Assembly (NCBI GenBank): GCA_964652775.1
Contig: CAZZAM010000016.1
Location: 1 to 64,000, forward strand
Direction of reading: 5' to 3'
Length of the DNA: 64,000 bases
Source of the DNA: UBA11346 sp038060575
Lineage (GTDB): Bacteria > Planctomycetota > UBA11346
The notes below the pieces were generated by a model. That model saw only the letters and a program-made list of their open reading frames with translations. It did no database searches and was not told the origin of the DNA. Of the stretch, positions 51,364-60,624 are shown one piece after another. The stretch's first letter is position 1. Every line of letters begins with the position of its first letter. A program made the translations under genes and the position numbers.

Positions 51364-51951
51364 TTAGCGCAACCGCGCGAGCGCCAAGCGCACCAATTCT
51401 TCGGATGGTTTGCCTGGTGACGCGACCGCGGCGAGTGCGTCGGCCGCCTCTTTGGCGCTGAAGCCGAGGACGACGAGGGCGCGTTGTGCTTCTTCGGTCG
51501 AGCGCAGGGGTGCGGCTCCACCGCTGGTTGGCAGCGATGCCGGGATGCGTTCGACGCGGTCCGCCAACTCAACAATGATGCGTTCAGCGATTTTGGGGCC
51601 AACGCCTTTGATGGATCGGAGCGCTTTCACGTCGCGGGTCAGCAGCAGACGGCGTAATTCATCAGTGCCGAGGGCCGAAAGAATTGCCAACGCGACGTTC
51701 GGTCCGACTTGCTGCACGCCGGTCAGCAGATCGAACGCGGCGCGTTCGGCAGCATCGGCAAAACCAAACAACAAGAGATCGTCTTCGCGCACGACCAAAC
51801 GCACGTGCAGCGTGACCGCGCTGCCATCGAGCGCGATGCGCTGGCGGGTTTGTCCACTGACGCGCACGAGATAACCGACGCCGCCGACATCGAGTGACAA
51901 ACGACCGGCTGCATCAAGGGCAGCGACGGAGCCGCGCAGGAAGTCATACAT
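51364..51951 (-). CDS. ruvA: Holliday junction DNA helicase subunit RuvA
   Basis: A 195-residue protein that binds four-way junctions as a tetramer and recruits RuvB. The N-terminal OB fold (MYDFLRGSVAALDAAGRLSL), two helix-hairpin-helix motifs (GVQQVGPNVALAIL and IKGVGPKIAERIIVEL), and the C-terminal RuvB-binding UBA-like part (AQRALVVLGFSAKEAADAL) are all present. ATG 51951 overlaps the aroK stop by 8 nt. ruvB and ruvC are not adjacent. Confidence 0.96.
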   Translation of the reverse strand: MYDFLRGSVAALDAAGRLSLDVGGVGYLVRVSGQTRQRIALDGSAVTLHVRLVVREDDLLLFGFADAAERAAFDLLTGVQQVGPNVALAILSALGTDELRRLLLTRDVKALRSIKGVGPKIAERIIVELADRVERIPASLPTSGGAAPLRSTEEAQRALVVLGFSAKEAADALAAVASPGKPSEELVRLALARLR

Positions 51952-52486
51952 GATCGGGTGTCCGAGTTCCGGGAGTGGCCTGCATCAGGCTGGAAAGATG
52001 ATCAGCGATACGTTCGGATGGCCAAGTTGCATCCACCACGGTTGCAGCGATGGAGCGGTACAGCGGCTCGCGGACGGTGAGAATGGCAGGAACCTCGTCA
52101 GCGATGGAGGCTCCGGTCAGGCTCGGTCGTACGCCGTGATCGCGGCGCAGTCGTTCTTGGAGGATAGCGACCGGGGCATGGAGGTAGGCGATCAGGCCGC
52201 CGTGGTCTTGGAGTAGGTGGCGATTGGTCTCGCGAAGAATGACGCCCCCGCCAGTTGCGAGAATAAGCGCGCGGTCTCCAGCGAGGAGACGGGCGAGCGC
52301 AGCCGCTTCGGTGTCGCGGAATGCTGACTCGCCGCGTTCGCTGAAAAACTGCCGGATTGGCATGCCGATGTCCGACTCGACGGCGGCATCAGTGTCCGCA
52401 AAAGGCAGGCCTAGGCGCGCAGCCACCAGGCGGCCAATCGTCGATTTACCGCAGCCACGGTAGCCAATAAGGGTCAGACGATGCAC
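51944..52486 (-). CDS. aroK: Shikimate kinase
   Basis: A 180-residue enzyme phosphorylating shikimate. The P-loop is LIGYRGCGKSTIGRL, the shikimate-binding Asp in FADTDAAVE, ERGESAFRDTEAAAL is the lid region, and TGGGVILRETN the glycine-rich loop. It starts at GTG 52486. First gene of a minus-strand operon with ruvA, the sigma factor and the kinase. Another shikimate-pathway gene (dehydroquinase) lies at the right edge. Confidence 0.95.
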   Translation of the reverse strand: MHRLTLIGYRGCGKSTIGRLVAARLGLPFADTDAAVESDIGMPIRQFFSERGESAFRDTEAAALARLLAGDRALILATGGGVILRETNRHLLQDHGGLIAYLHAPVAILQERLRRDHGVRPSLTGASIADEVPAILTVREPLYRSIAATVVDATWPSERIADHLSSLMQATPGTRTPDHV

Positions 52487-52542
52487 GGGAGTCCGAAATG
52501 GGTTGGTCGCAGGCTAGCGGGATGCGTCCGGTCGGCCATCAG

Positions 52543-52574
52543 GCATTCCAGCATTCCAGCATTCCAGCATTCCC
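52543..52574. repeat. Octamer tandem repeat
   Basis: GCATTCCA occurs three times and GCATTCCC once, head to tail (52543-52574), in the short region between aroK and dedA. It lies inside a longer open frame that could extend DedA, and argues against that longer start. Confidence 0.9.
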
Positions 52575-52620
52575 GACAGTCAGGTGGCAGTTCCGGCGTC
52601 GTCTGCTAGGACCTGTCCCC

Positions 52621-53259
52621 GTGCTACACGCCCTCATCGTGTCCTGGTTCAACCTCGTCCATGAATGGGGATATGCGGGCATCGTTTTGCTCATGGCGAT
52701 GGAGTCCTCGATTTTTCCGGTTCCAAGCGAAGTTGTCATACCACCGGCCGCCTACTGGGCGTCACAAGGGCAGATGTCATTCTGGGGCGTCGTGTTGGCA
52801 GGGACGGTTGGTTCGTGGATTGGTGCGACGGCGACCTATTGGGCAGCGCGGTGGCTAGGTCGAGTTGCTATTGCTCGCTGGGGGCGCTTTATCGCCTGTG
52901 GCCCTGACAAAGTTGAGCGCGCTGAACGCTTGCTTGGTCGGTACGCAATCGGCGGCATTTTCTTTGCCCGCTTGTTGCCAGTCGTGCGTCACGTCGTCGG
53001 CATCCCAGCCGGCATTCTGCGGGTGCCATTCCGGATCTACTCAGCGATGACGTTGGTTGGATCGTTTATCTGGTGTTGGGTGTTGGCGTGGTATGGGCAG
53101 CGTCTTGGCCTTGAGAATCCCAACCTCCTGAGCGACCCCGAAAAATTTGTGTCGGCGATGAAACACGACCTCCTCTGGATCGTCGGCCTGTGCGTGGTAT
53201 TGCTCGTACTCTACATCATTATGCTGCGCATGACGGCCAAACAGGAGAAACCTAAGTGA
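52621..53259 (+). CDS. DedA-family (SNARE-associated/VTT domain) membrane protein
   Basis: A 212-residue inner-membrane protein of the DedA family, now linked to lipid (undecaprenyl phosphate, phosphatidylethanolamine) transport across membranes. The family motifs are EWGYAGIVLLMAMESSIFPVPSE, GTVGSWIGATATYWAARWLGR and FFARLLPVVRHVVGIPAG, the latter with the key Arg and Gly-Pro-type loop. I choose GTG 52621 (AGGA upstream) because the frame before it crosses a tandem octamer repeat and has no homology. Its stop overlaps the ABC ATPase start (GTGA), so the two are coupled. Confidence 0.9.
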   Translation: MLHALIVSWFNLVHEWGYAGIVLLMAMESSIFPVPSEVVIPPAAYWASQGQMSFWGVVLAGTVGSWIGATATYWAARWLGRVAIARWGRFIACGPDKVERAERLLGRYAIGGIFFARLLPVVRHVVGIPAGILRVPFRIYSAMTLVGSFIWCWVLAWYGQRLGLENPNLLSDPEKFVSAMKHDLLWIVGLCVVLLVLYIIMLRMTAKQEKPK

Positions 53260-54176
53260 CCCTCGTTTTTGAGCACGTGAATTACAGTTATCGTGGCGAT
53301 TGGTTGAATCGTGTTCACGCCCTGCGTGATGTCAGCTTCGCCGTGCCTGCCGGAGCAGCGTATGGATTCCTCGGTGCCAATGGCGCTGGCAAGAGTACCA
53401 GTATTCGCTTGGTTGTTGGTCTGCTCCATGGCCACACGGGCACTATCAAACTGTTCGGCACTACCCTCACCGGTTCCGACCATCCATTGCGGGCTCGAGT
53501 CGGCTATTTGCCAGAACACCCGTATTTCTACGACAACTTAGCGGTCGGCGAATATCTTTCGTGGTTGGCGCGGCTGTCGGGCATGTCTCCAGCAGCGATC
53601 CCAGCGGCGGTCGATCGCGTATGTCAACTGCTTGACCTTGGTGATTTGCGCAAGCGTCACCTGCGCTCGTTCTCCAAAGGCATGCGCCAACGATTTGGCT
53701 TGGCACAAGCAATCGTGCATCATCCGGACCTATTGATTCTCGATGAACCGTTCAGCGGACTAGATCCACTGTGGCGTGCGCGATTCAAAGAAGTTATGGC
53801 CTTGGAGCGCAAGCGCGGCGCGACGTTGTGTTTCTCGAGCCACATCCTTGGTGATGTCGAAGACCTGTGCGATCACTACGGAGTTATCGACCACGGCCGC
53901 ATCCTCGAACAGGGACGCTTGGCTGATTTGCTCGGACAGGCGCCCATGATGCTGATTGGAACGGGTGACCCGCTCCCAGGTGCGACAACCAATGATGACG
54001 GCACTTGGACCATCTCCTTCCCCGACACGGAACGCGAACGCGTACTCGCGGCGGTCCCAGTGGCGCGTATCGTTCGACTCGAACGTCAGCACATCGCGCT
54101 TGAGGCCTACTTTGTGAAGTGTATCCAGGCTACGCACAGCGCGGGTGTGACCTTGGCCCAGGGAGGCGAGCAATGA
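53256..54176 (+). CDS. ABC transporter ATP-binding protein
   Basis: A 306-residue ATPase: Walker A GANGAGKST, signature SFSKGMRQRFGLAQ, Walker B LLILDEPFSGLDP, and switch His in CFSSHILGD. The C-terminal 90 residues are an extra domain as in ABC-2 exporters of the CcmA/NatA type. It starts at GTG 53256 overlapping dedA and ends overlapping the permease ATG. The closest type moves lipids, drugs or carbohydrates outward; the substrate is unknown. Confidence 0.94.
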   Translation: MTLVFEHVNYSYRGDWLNRVHALRDVSFAVPAGAAYGFLGANGAGKSTSIRLVVGLLHGHTGTIKLFGTTLTGSDHPLRARVGYLPEHPYFYDNLAVGEYLSWLARLSGMSPAAIPAAVDRVCQLLDLGDLRKRHLRSFSKGMRQRFGLAQAIVHHPDLLILDEPFSGLDPLWRARFKEVMALERKRGATLCFSSHILGDVEDLCDHYGVIDHGRILEQGRLADLLGQAPMMLIGTGDPLPGATTNDDGTWTISFPDTERERVLAAVPVARIVRLERQHIALEAYFVKCIQATHSAGVTLAQGGEQ

Positions 54177-54928
54177 TCCTCGTTGTTGCTGGTGCCACCT
54201 TCCGCGAAGCAGTTCGCTCGCGTGCCTTCATCGGTTTGCTCATCGTGTTTGCCGTCGCTGCGTTGTTGACTCGCGTTGTCGGTTGGATCAGCGCGACTGA
54301 TGGTCACGCGGTTGCACTCGCTCTGATTATGTCGCTGCAAAGCGTGATTGGCGTCTTAGTCGCCGTATCAACCGGCACGGTTCTTGTGCACAGTGAAATC
54401 CAGCAGAAGACGTTGTATACAGTCCTTTCGCGTCCGTTACCGCGCTGGCGATTCGTAGTGGGAAAGTACGTCGGAATGTCGGGAGCTCTGGTTCTTGGCC
54501 AATTGGCCATGGCGATCATCGGACTGAGTTGGGTTGCCATCACTGGCGCTGAGCTAAATGGTTGGCTGTCCCTCGCCGTAGCGATGACCATGCTTGAAGT
54601 TCTGGTCATGGCCGCCGTCGGACTGTGCTTATCCATGCTCGCGGGCCCACTGTTGTCTGCGGTACTCTGTTTGGCGGTGTTCGCCCTTGGCCATGCGGTG
54701 GCAACGCTTCCGGAGTTGATCGATCATCTCGAGGGCTGGCACCGGACCTTGGCGGTCGTCTGCGCATCGTTGGTACCGAACCTGGGTATGTTCACCTTCC
54801 GCGATCAGGCAATTTATGGCCATGCCATGACGATCGGGAATATTGGTTTGTCCCTAGCGTACGCGGCGCTGTGGATCGCACTCATGGTCACCATCTCTGT
54901 GGCGGTGTTCCGCCGTAAACAACTCTGA
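54173..54928 (+). CDS. ABC-2 type permease
   Basis: A 251-residue membrane subunit with about six hydrophobic helices, for example AFIGLLIVFAVAALLTRVVG and LIMSLQSVIGVLVAVSTG, and the cytoplasmic loop LVHSEIQQKTLYTVLSRPLPRWRFVVGKY, typical of ABC-2 permeases. ATG 54173 overlaps the ATPase stop (ATGA). It is the partner of the preceding ATPase. Confidence 0.9.
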   Translation: MILVVAGATFREAVRSRAFIGLLIVFAVAALLTRVVGWISATDGHAVALALIMSLQSVIGVLVAVSTGTVLVHSEIQQKTLYTVLSRPLPRWRFVVGKYVGMSGALVLGQLAMAIIGLSWVAITGAELNGWLSLAVAMTMLEVLVMAAVGLCLSMLAGPLLSAVLCLAVFALGHAVATLPELIDHLEGWHRTLAVVCASLVPNLGMFTFRDQAIYGHAMTIGNIGLSLAYAALWIALMVTISVAVFRRKQL

Positions 54929-54931
54929 TTT

Positions 54932-56074
54932 ATGTTGGAGCGTTACATTAGTTGGGTGGTGATCGCTGTCTGTCTCCTCGGGGCACTGGGCTGGAACGGC
55001 TCGCGCTTTCTCAGTACGAGCATTAAACCGCGTGCGAGCGACATCACATTTTTGCCGGTTCCAGCCGTTGCCAAGGCGTTGAGCATGGGTCAGGGTTCGG
55101 CCTTGGCGAAGGTACGTTGGATCGATTCGTTCTCCTATTTTTCCTACCAGATTGATCACCAGAACGATGCGGTTTCTGGTCTTGATCAACGTGGTGGATT
55201 TGAACGGTTGTATGAGACATTCATCGCTTTGGATCCTCTTTTCCTGCCGTTTTATGAGCATGCGGTGATGACGACCGGTGGCATATTGAAGCATCACCAA
55301 GTGGCACTGAGCTTTGCCATGCGCGGACAGCTAGAGATGCCCTACACGCCAGGTCTCTGGCGGCTGGCGGCAGCCGAGTTGGCGGTCAATTACCAATGGA
55401 ACAGCAAAGAACACGTCAATCTGATGAATGGATTTCTTAAGAGTTGGATGGATGTCGATCCGACGACTGATGGCAAGCAGGAGGTGGTGAATTGGCAACG
55501 CGGGCTGTTGTTTAAATGGGTGGATGACTTGAAGACGCTTCCGTACTGGATCGAGCAACTAAAGAGTACGAAGCCCAACACGCCCCCGGCCCGTTTCGTC
55601 GAGCGTACTATTCGCGAGATTCTTGCCGTGCATTGCGTCAATCAGCTCTCACGTCTGCTCGTCGATCGCGCTTCGCTGCTGGCCGATCCGATGGCGCTTG
55701 ATCTGGACAAGATCGCCAAGGTGTATCCGCATTTCCCTGACGGTATTCCTGGCACTGCCCCCATCCGAGTGCTCGATGGACGAGCCGTGCTGCGCGAGGA
55801 TCCTTTTGGCTGGCCATTCCGGTGGAATGGGACAACGGTCGAGAGTCCAGGATATATGCATGGCCAGTTTCTCGCGAGACATGGTGTGGCCATTGGAAAT
55901 GTAGAAAAACAAGCTGGTCAGCATGGGCGTCCAGCTGCTGATCTCGCCGAGGCGGAAATCTGGGCAAAGGAGAAGCTGCCGTCGCCACCTGATCATGGGC
56001 GTTGGGATTTTACCCAGTTGCGCCCAGAGGTGATTTGGCCTGATCCGCCAGCAAAGCCGTGGCAACTGCGCTGA
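54932..56074 (+). CDS. Membrane-anchored protein of unknown function linked to ABC exporter
   Basis: A 380-residue protein that I do not recognise as a named family. One N-terminal helix (ISWVVIAVCLLGALGWNG, about 6-23) anchors it, with the rest outside. The middle, FIALDPLFLPFYEHAVMTTG and GLWRLAAAELAVNYQW, looks like an irregular helical solenoid (TPR-like) with the LDPxF-type segment seen in proteins beside ABC-2 exporters in some deltaproteobacteria. Trp and Pro are frequent near the C-terminus. It begins 3 nt after the permease stop and is certainly cotranscribed with it. An exporter accessory role is inference. Confidence 0.7.
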   Translation: MLERYISWVVIAVCLLGALGWNGSRFLSTSIKPRASDITFLPVPAVAKALSMGQGSALAKVRWIDSFSYFSYQIDHQNDAVSGLDQRGGFERLYETFIALDPLFLPFYEHAVMTTGGILKHHQVALSFAMRGQLEMPYTPGLWRLAAAELAVNYQWNSKEHVNLMNGFLKSWMDVDPTTDGKQEVVNWQRGLLFKWVDDLKTLPYWIEQLKSTKPNTPPARFVERTIREILAVHCVNQLSRLLVDRASLLADPMALDLDKIAKVYPHFPDGIPGTAPIRVLDGRAVLREDPFGWPFRWNGTTVESPGYMHGQFLARHGVAIGNVEKQAGQHGRPAADLAEAEIWAKEKLPSPPDHGRWDFTQLRPEVIWPDPPAKPWQLR

Positions 56075-56091
56075 GTCTAGATTGTTACTTT

Positions 56092-56245
56092 CAAGGCAAC
56101 CGCAGAGGCGCAGAACTACGCAGAGGTCGCAGAGGATCGGGTTGGAAGTAGCGGTTGTACACGGTGCCGATTACCCGCTGGGTGACTATCCCATGTCACT
56201 CTCATCTGCGATCTCAGCGGCCTCTGCGCCTCTGCGGTTGCCTTG
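56092..56245. mobile_element. MITE-like inverted-repeat element (no ORF)
   Basis: Arms of 23 bp (56092-56114 and 56223-56245) are perfect inverted repeats, beginning CAAGGCAACCGCAGAGGCGC. The left arm continues in a CGCAGAGG-type unit repeated every 10-11 bp (GCAGAGGCGCAGAACTACGC, then AGAGGTCGCAGAGG). The 154-bp element carries no reading frame and fills the gap between the convergent unknown gene and uvrB. I see no clear target-site duplication. It may be a transposase-dependent miniature element or a structural repeat. Confidence 0.55.
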
Positions 56246-56282
56246 GGAATTATCTACAGGGTGATCAAGGCTAAGCAGCGAG

Positions 56283-58316
56283 TTAACGCCTGCGTTTAGA
56301 TGGTCGTTTCCGTTTTGATGGTGCAGCGGTATTTGCGATTGGCGCAGATCCGTCAGCCTCGATACGATGGATGAGATCGCGTAGGCGGGCAGCTTCTTCA
56401 AAACGTAGCTCCTCTGCAGTTGCAATCATGCGACTCGTGAGTTCGGGAATATCGGTAGGCGTATAACGAGCACCGCCATAGGAGGCGCCTGGTTCGGCAG
56501 CTTTGCGGCTGGCGAGCTGCTCGGAGAATGACGCTCCGTAATCGCCCTGTTTCTTCGCGTTTGAAGCAATGATTCCATGCTGGTTGTTGTAGGCGATCTG
56601 ATAGGCACGACGGCGATCAGTTTCGCTGATCGCAGCCTTCATCGCAGGCGACATGCCATCGGCATAGAGCACCACCACGCCGTCGATGTTGCGGGCAGCG
56701 CGACCGATGGTTTGGATCAATGAGGTCTGGCTGCGCAGGAATCCTTCCTTGTCGGCATCAAAAATCGCGACCAGCGTCACCTCGGGCAGATCAAGGCCTT
56801 CGCGCAGCAGATTCACGCCGATAACGCACTCGGTCTCGCCTTTGCGCAGCGCTTGGAGAATCTCAATCCGCTCGATCGCGTCGATGTCGCTGTGCAGATA
56901 GGTGGTACGGACGCCAGCCTCAGTCAGGTATTCGCTGAGATCTTCGGCCAGTCGTTTGGTCAGCGTGGTGACAATCGAACGCTGATTCTTGGCGCAGCGA
57001 ATTTTTACTTCACGCACCAGATCATCGACTTGGCCAGCGGTCGGACGCACGCTGACCGGTGGATCGATAATGCCGGTTGGCCGGACGAGCTGCTCGACGC
57101 GCACGACCTCCGTTTTCCGTTCGTAGTCGGCGGGCGTGGCGCTGACGAATAGGCGTTGTGGGCACAGGGCTTCCCATTCGGCGAATTGCAGCGGTCGGTT
57201 GTCGAGGGCGCTGGGCAGCCGAAATCCGTGTTCGACCAGCGTCGTTTTGCGCGAACGGTCACCGGCGTGCATGCCGCCAATCTGTGGTATGGTGACGTGG
57301 CTCTCGTCGATGACGCAGAGAAAATCTGGCGGAAAAAAATCGAAGAGACAGTAGGGGCGTTCACCGGGAGCGCGTCCAGTCAAGTGGCGGGCGTAGTTCT
57401 CGATGCCAGAACAGTGGCCAACCTCTTCAAGCATCTCCAGATCGTAGATCGTGCGCGAGCGCAGGCGCTGGGCCTCCAGTAATTTATTCTGAACCGTCAG
57501 TTCATGGAGGCGCTGGTCCAACTCGGCTCGGATACCGGCCAGCGCTTGATCGACTGTCGCTTCCTTCACGACGAAGTGCTTGGCTGGGTAGATGTTCAGC
57601 CGCTCATGTCGTCCGGTAATTTCGCCGGTCAGCGTGTTGATTGTCGCGATTTCTTCGAGTGATTCGCCGAAGAACGACAGGCGGATGGCGATGTCCTCGT
57701 AGGCTGGCCACAGTTCAACAACATCGCCACGCACCCGGAATCTTCCGCGATGGAAGTCGAGGTCGCCGCGCTGGTACTGCATGTCGAGTAGCCGACGTAG
57801 CACTTCATCACGCTCGAGTGGTAACCCAACTTGCAGGGCCAAGGTTAGGTCCTGATACTCACGCGGATTGCCAAGGCCGTAGATCGCACTGACCGAGGCA
57901 ACGATCAGTACATCGCGTCGGCACAGGAGTGATCGCGTTGCTGATAAACGCAGCTTGTCGATCTCTTCGTTGATGTCGGACTCTTTCTCAATGTAGAGAT
58001 CTTTCCCCGGAACATACGCCTCGGGCTGGTAGTAGTCGTAGTAGCTGACGAAGTATTCGACCGCGTTGTTTGGAAAAAAGCCCTTGAACTCAGTGTAGAG
58101 TTGGGCTGCGAGCGTCTTGTTATGTGACAAAATCAACGTCGGGCGATTGAGCTGTGCAACCAAATTGGCGATCGTGAATGTTTTTCCGCTGCCGGTGACG
58201 CCGAGCAGTGTCGCGGCCTTTGCGCCACCACCGAGCGCCGCGACAAGCTTCGCAATCGCCTGCGGCTGATCGCCAGTTGGCGCGTAAGGGGCGACGAGTT
58301 CGAACCTGTCGGACAT
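56283..58316 (-). CDS. uvrB: Excinuclease ABC subunit B
   Basis: A 677-residue nucleotide-excision-repair helicase that verifies damage handed over by UvrA and recruits UvrC. Walker A GVTGSGKTFT (about 39-48), the beta-hairpin YYDYYQPEAYVPG, DESHVTIPQIGGM, SATPADYE and QTIGRAARNIDGVVVLYAD are all present. The C-terminal UVR motif (LTSRMIATAEELRFEEAARL) is followed by a short basic tail (SKRKRPSKRRR) not typical of the family. ATG 58316 is fixed by homology; a longer open frame to 58577 overlaps the divergent peptidase region. Confidence 0.98.
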   Translation of the reverse strand: MSDRFELVAPYAPTGDQPQAIAKLVAALGGGAKAATLLGVTGSGKTFTIANLVAQLNRPTLILSHNKTLAAQLYTEFKGFFPNNAVEYFVSYYDYYQPEAYVPGKDLYIEKESDINEEIDKLRLSATRSLLCRRDVLIVASVSAIYGLGNPREYQDLTLALQVGLPLERDEVLRRLLDMQYQRGDLDFHRGRFRVRGDVVELWPAYEDIAIRLSFFGESLEEIATINTLTGEITGRHERLNIYPAKHFVVKEATVDQALAGIRAELDQRLHELTVQNKLLEAQRLRSRTIYDLEMLEEVGHCSGIENYARHLTGRAPGERPYCLFDFFPPDFLCVIDESHVTIPQIGGMHAGDRSRKTTLVEHGFRLPSALDNRPLQFAEWEALCPQRLFVSATPADYERKTEVVRVEQLVRPTGIIDPPVSVRPTAGQVDDLVREVKIRCAKNQRSIVTTLTKRLAEDLSEYLTEAGVRTTYLHSDIDAIERIEILQALRKGETECVIGVNLLREGLDLPEVTLVAIFDADKEGFLRSQTSLIQTIGRAARNIDGVVVLYADGMSPAMKAAISETDRRRAYQIAYNNQHGIIASNAKKQGDYGASFSEQLASRKAAEPGASYGGARYTPTDIPELTSRMIATAEELRFEEAARLRDLIHRIEADGSAPIANTAAPSKRKRPSKRRR

Positions 58317-58448
58317 GACAGCACCTTCGTCGAGGGAGGGCGTCGGCAAGCTATCATTGCCACAGTTGCGAGCTACGAGCTCAAGTTTGGTACTGGGAGG
58401 ATGGAGATCGTCCTTGACTGGACGGATGGAAGCACCACGAATTTGCCC

Positions 58449-60620
58449 ATGAAATTCGCGATGGCTTTCGTTGTCTGTGCGGCAATTGCCGTTACCGCCT
58501 GTACCGCTGGAGCGATCCGTATGCCAATTCAGCAACCTCCCGTGACAAAGATTAACCCAGTCACCGATGTCCTGCATGGAGTTGCTGTTGTCGATCCGTA
58601 TCGCTGGCTCGAGGGGGATAATGTAAATGCGCAGGTCCAGGGACAGGTAACGCCAGAGGTGTCTGCGTGGACCGCGGCGCAGAACGCCTATACCCGCTCC
58701 GTCGTTGATAACGTGCCGGGCCGTGCGCAGGTTGAAGCTCGTCTACGTGTGCTGATGGAAACCAGTTCGGTGTCAATGCCCATCGTTCGTAGCAATCGTT
58801 ACTTTTATACGAAACGAGAAGGTCATCAGAATCAAGCGGTGCTCTATGGGCGTGAAGGTGTTCACGGAGAACCGCGCACGCTCCTTGATCCTGTAACACT
58901 TGATCCCACTGGTCTGACGACGTTGGCGTGGTCATCGCCATCTGAGGATGGCAAGTTGTTGGCCTACGGCACCTATCGACGCGGTGATGAGATAACCACG
59001 CTTCATATCCTTGATGTGGAGACCGGTGTCACGAGTCCGTTGGCAATTCCCAACCGGGTGAATTGGGCGAGTTGGTTGCCAGATGGGTCGGGATTTGTCT
59101 ATAAAAACCTCAAGAATCCAACGAATCCATACAGCGGACAAGTGCTTTTTCATGCCATGGATACGGACATGTCTAGCGACAAACTCTTGTTCCGGCAGTT
59201 CACCAAAGAGGAAAACGAAAAGCTTGCGACGACGTGGGGGCCATCTGGCAATCTCTCACGCGATGGGCATTGGTTAATTCTGAACTACTCGGTCAATACC
59301 AAATCCAGCGATTGCTGGTTGGTCGACTTCGATGCGTTTCGCTCGAGCGGGACTATGGAGCGACGAGAGGTTACCGTCGGCGTCGAGGGAGCCGTGTCTG
59401 CAACCGTACGAGGCGGAATGGTGTACATGCATACGACGAAAGGAGCTCCGCGCGGACGGCTTGCTGTCGCGCGTGTAGAACAACCTGGATATCAATACTG
59501 GACAGATTTGGTGGCCGAGCGCTCGGATGCGGTCATGACAGATGTAGATTTCGGTCAAGACGCTTTCGTGGTGACGTGGTCCCAAAACGCCAGTAATACA
59601 ATTGAGGTCTTCGACTATTCGGGCACATCGCGAGGCCTTATGACATTGCCAGGCATTGGATCCGCTGCGGTTTCCGCGAATGCGATGAGCAATGAAGCGT
59701 TCGTGTATTTTCAATCGTTCAACGTTCCAGTTACGATCTATCGTGCTGACCTCAGTCAGCCTGTAGTCCAACTTGACATATGGGAACGGCCAGCGGTGCC
59801 GGTTGACCCGACGATCGCCGAGGTTGAGCAGGTTTGGTATCCATCCAAGGACGGAACCCAAATCAGCATGTTCCTAGCGCATCGGAAGGGACAGACTTTG
59901 ACTAGTCAGATGCCGACGATCCTGACCGGGTATGGTGGCTTCGGCCTCAGCGAGACACCGCGCTTTTCCGCCGTTCAATTTCAGTGGTTTGAAGCTGGTG
60001 GAATGATCGCGATCCCGAATCTGCGCGGCGGTGGCGAGTACGGCGATGCGTGGCACGAAGCGGGCATGTTGGCGCAGAAGCAGAACGTGTTCGATGACTT
60101 TATTGCTGCGGCCGAATGGCTGATCGCCAAGGGCTACACCAACTCAGACCATCTCGCTATCGTTGGTGGGTCCAATGGTGGGCTGCTCACAGGTGCAGTA
60201 ACAACCCAACGACCAGAGCTTTTTCGCGCGGCAATCGTCGCGGTGCCACTCCTTGATATGTTACGCTACCAACAGTTCTCGATGGCGCGCTATTGGGTTC
60301 CGGAATACGGATCGGCTGAAAACGCCGAGCAATTTCGATATTTGATGGCGTACTCGCCATACCACCACGTTCAGAAGGGAGCGCGCTATCCGGCGGTGTT
60401 CCTTACGGCAGGTGAACACGATTCCCGAGTCCACGCGATGCACGCACGCAAGATGGCGGCACGATTGCAGGCAGCTACGGCATCAGACCCTGGCGAGCGT
60501 CCCATATTGCTTTGGGTCGACCAAGATGCCGGACATGGTCAGGGCAAGCCACTGGACCTGCGAGTTCGCGACGCAACCGATCAACGAATATTTCTGATGT
60601 GGCAGCTTGGTATGCTTTAG
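58449..60620 (+). CDS. Prolyl oligopeptidase family lipoprotein (S9A)
   Basis: A 723-residue serine peptidase cleaving after proline in peptides. From ATG 58449 it has a lipoprotein signal (FVVCAAIAVTAC, Cys about 18). The seven-blade propeller fills about 75-430. In the C-terminal hydrolase domain the catalytic Ser is in IVGGSNGGLL, the Asp in TAGEHDSRVHAMH, and the His in QDAGHGQG; GYGGFGLSETP and NLRGGGEYGDAWHEAG are family motifs. All three active residues are intact. It diverges from uvrB and is followed within 5 nt of its stop by a structured repeat. Confidence 0.94.
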   Translation: MKFAMAFVVCAAIAVTACTAGAIRMPIQQPPVTKINPVTDVLHGVAVVDPYRWLEGDNVNAQVQGQVTPEVSAWTAAQNAYTRSVVDNVPGRAQVEARLRVLMETSSVSMPIVRSNRYFYTKREGHQNQAVLYGREGVHGEPRTLLDPVTLDPTGLTTLAWSSPSEDGKLLAYGTYRRGDEITTLHILDVETGVTSPLAIPNRVNWASWLPDGSGFVYKNLKNPTNPYSGQVLFHAMDTDMSSDKLLFRQFTKEENEKLATTWGPSGNLSRDGHWLILNYSVNTKSSDCWLVDFDAFRSSGTMERREVTVGVEGAVSATVRGGMVYMHTTKGAPRGRLAVARVEQPGYQYWTDLVAERSDAVMTDVDFGQDAFVVTWSQNASNTIEVFDYSGTSRGLMTLPGIGSAAVSANAMSNEAFVYFQSFNVPVTIYRADLSQPVVQLDIWERPAVPVDPTIAEVEQVWYPSKDGTQISMFLAHRKGQTLTSQMPTILTGYGGFGLSETPRFSAVQFQWFEAGGMIAIPNLRGGGEYGDAWHEAGMLAQKQNVFDDFIAAAEWLIAKGYTNSDHLAIVGGSNGGLLTGAVTTQRPELFRAAIVAVPLLDMLRYQQFSMARYWVPEYGSAENAEQFRYLMAYSPYHHVQKGARYPAVFLTAGEHDSRVHAMHARKMAARLQAATASDPGERPILLWVDQDAGHGQGKPLDLRVRDATDQRIFLMWQLGML

Positions 60621-60624
60621 CTTC

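Noticed and set aside
52498..52620. Longer DedA start at ATG 52498
   Set aside because: The added 41 residues include a tandem octamer repeat and have no family resemblance.
56230..56265. TTATCTACA as a possible DnaA box near uvrB
   Set aside because: Isolated and off-consensus; it lies at the edge of the inverted-repeat element.
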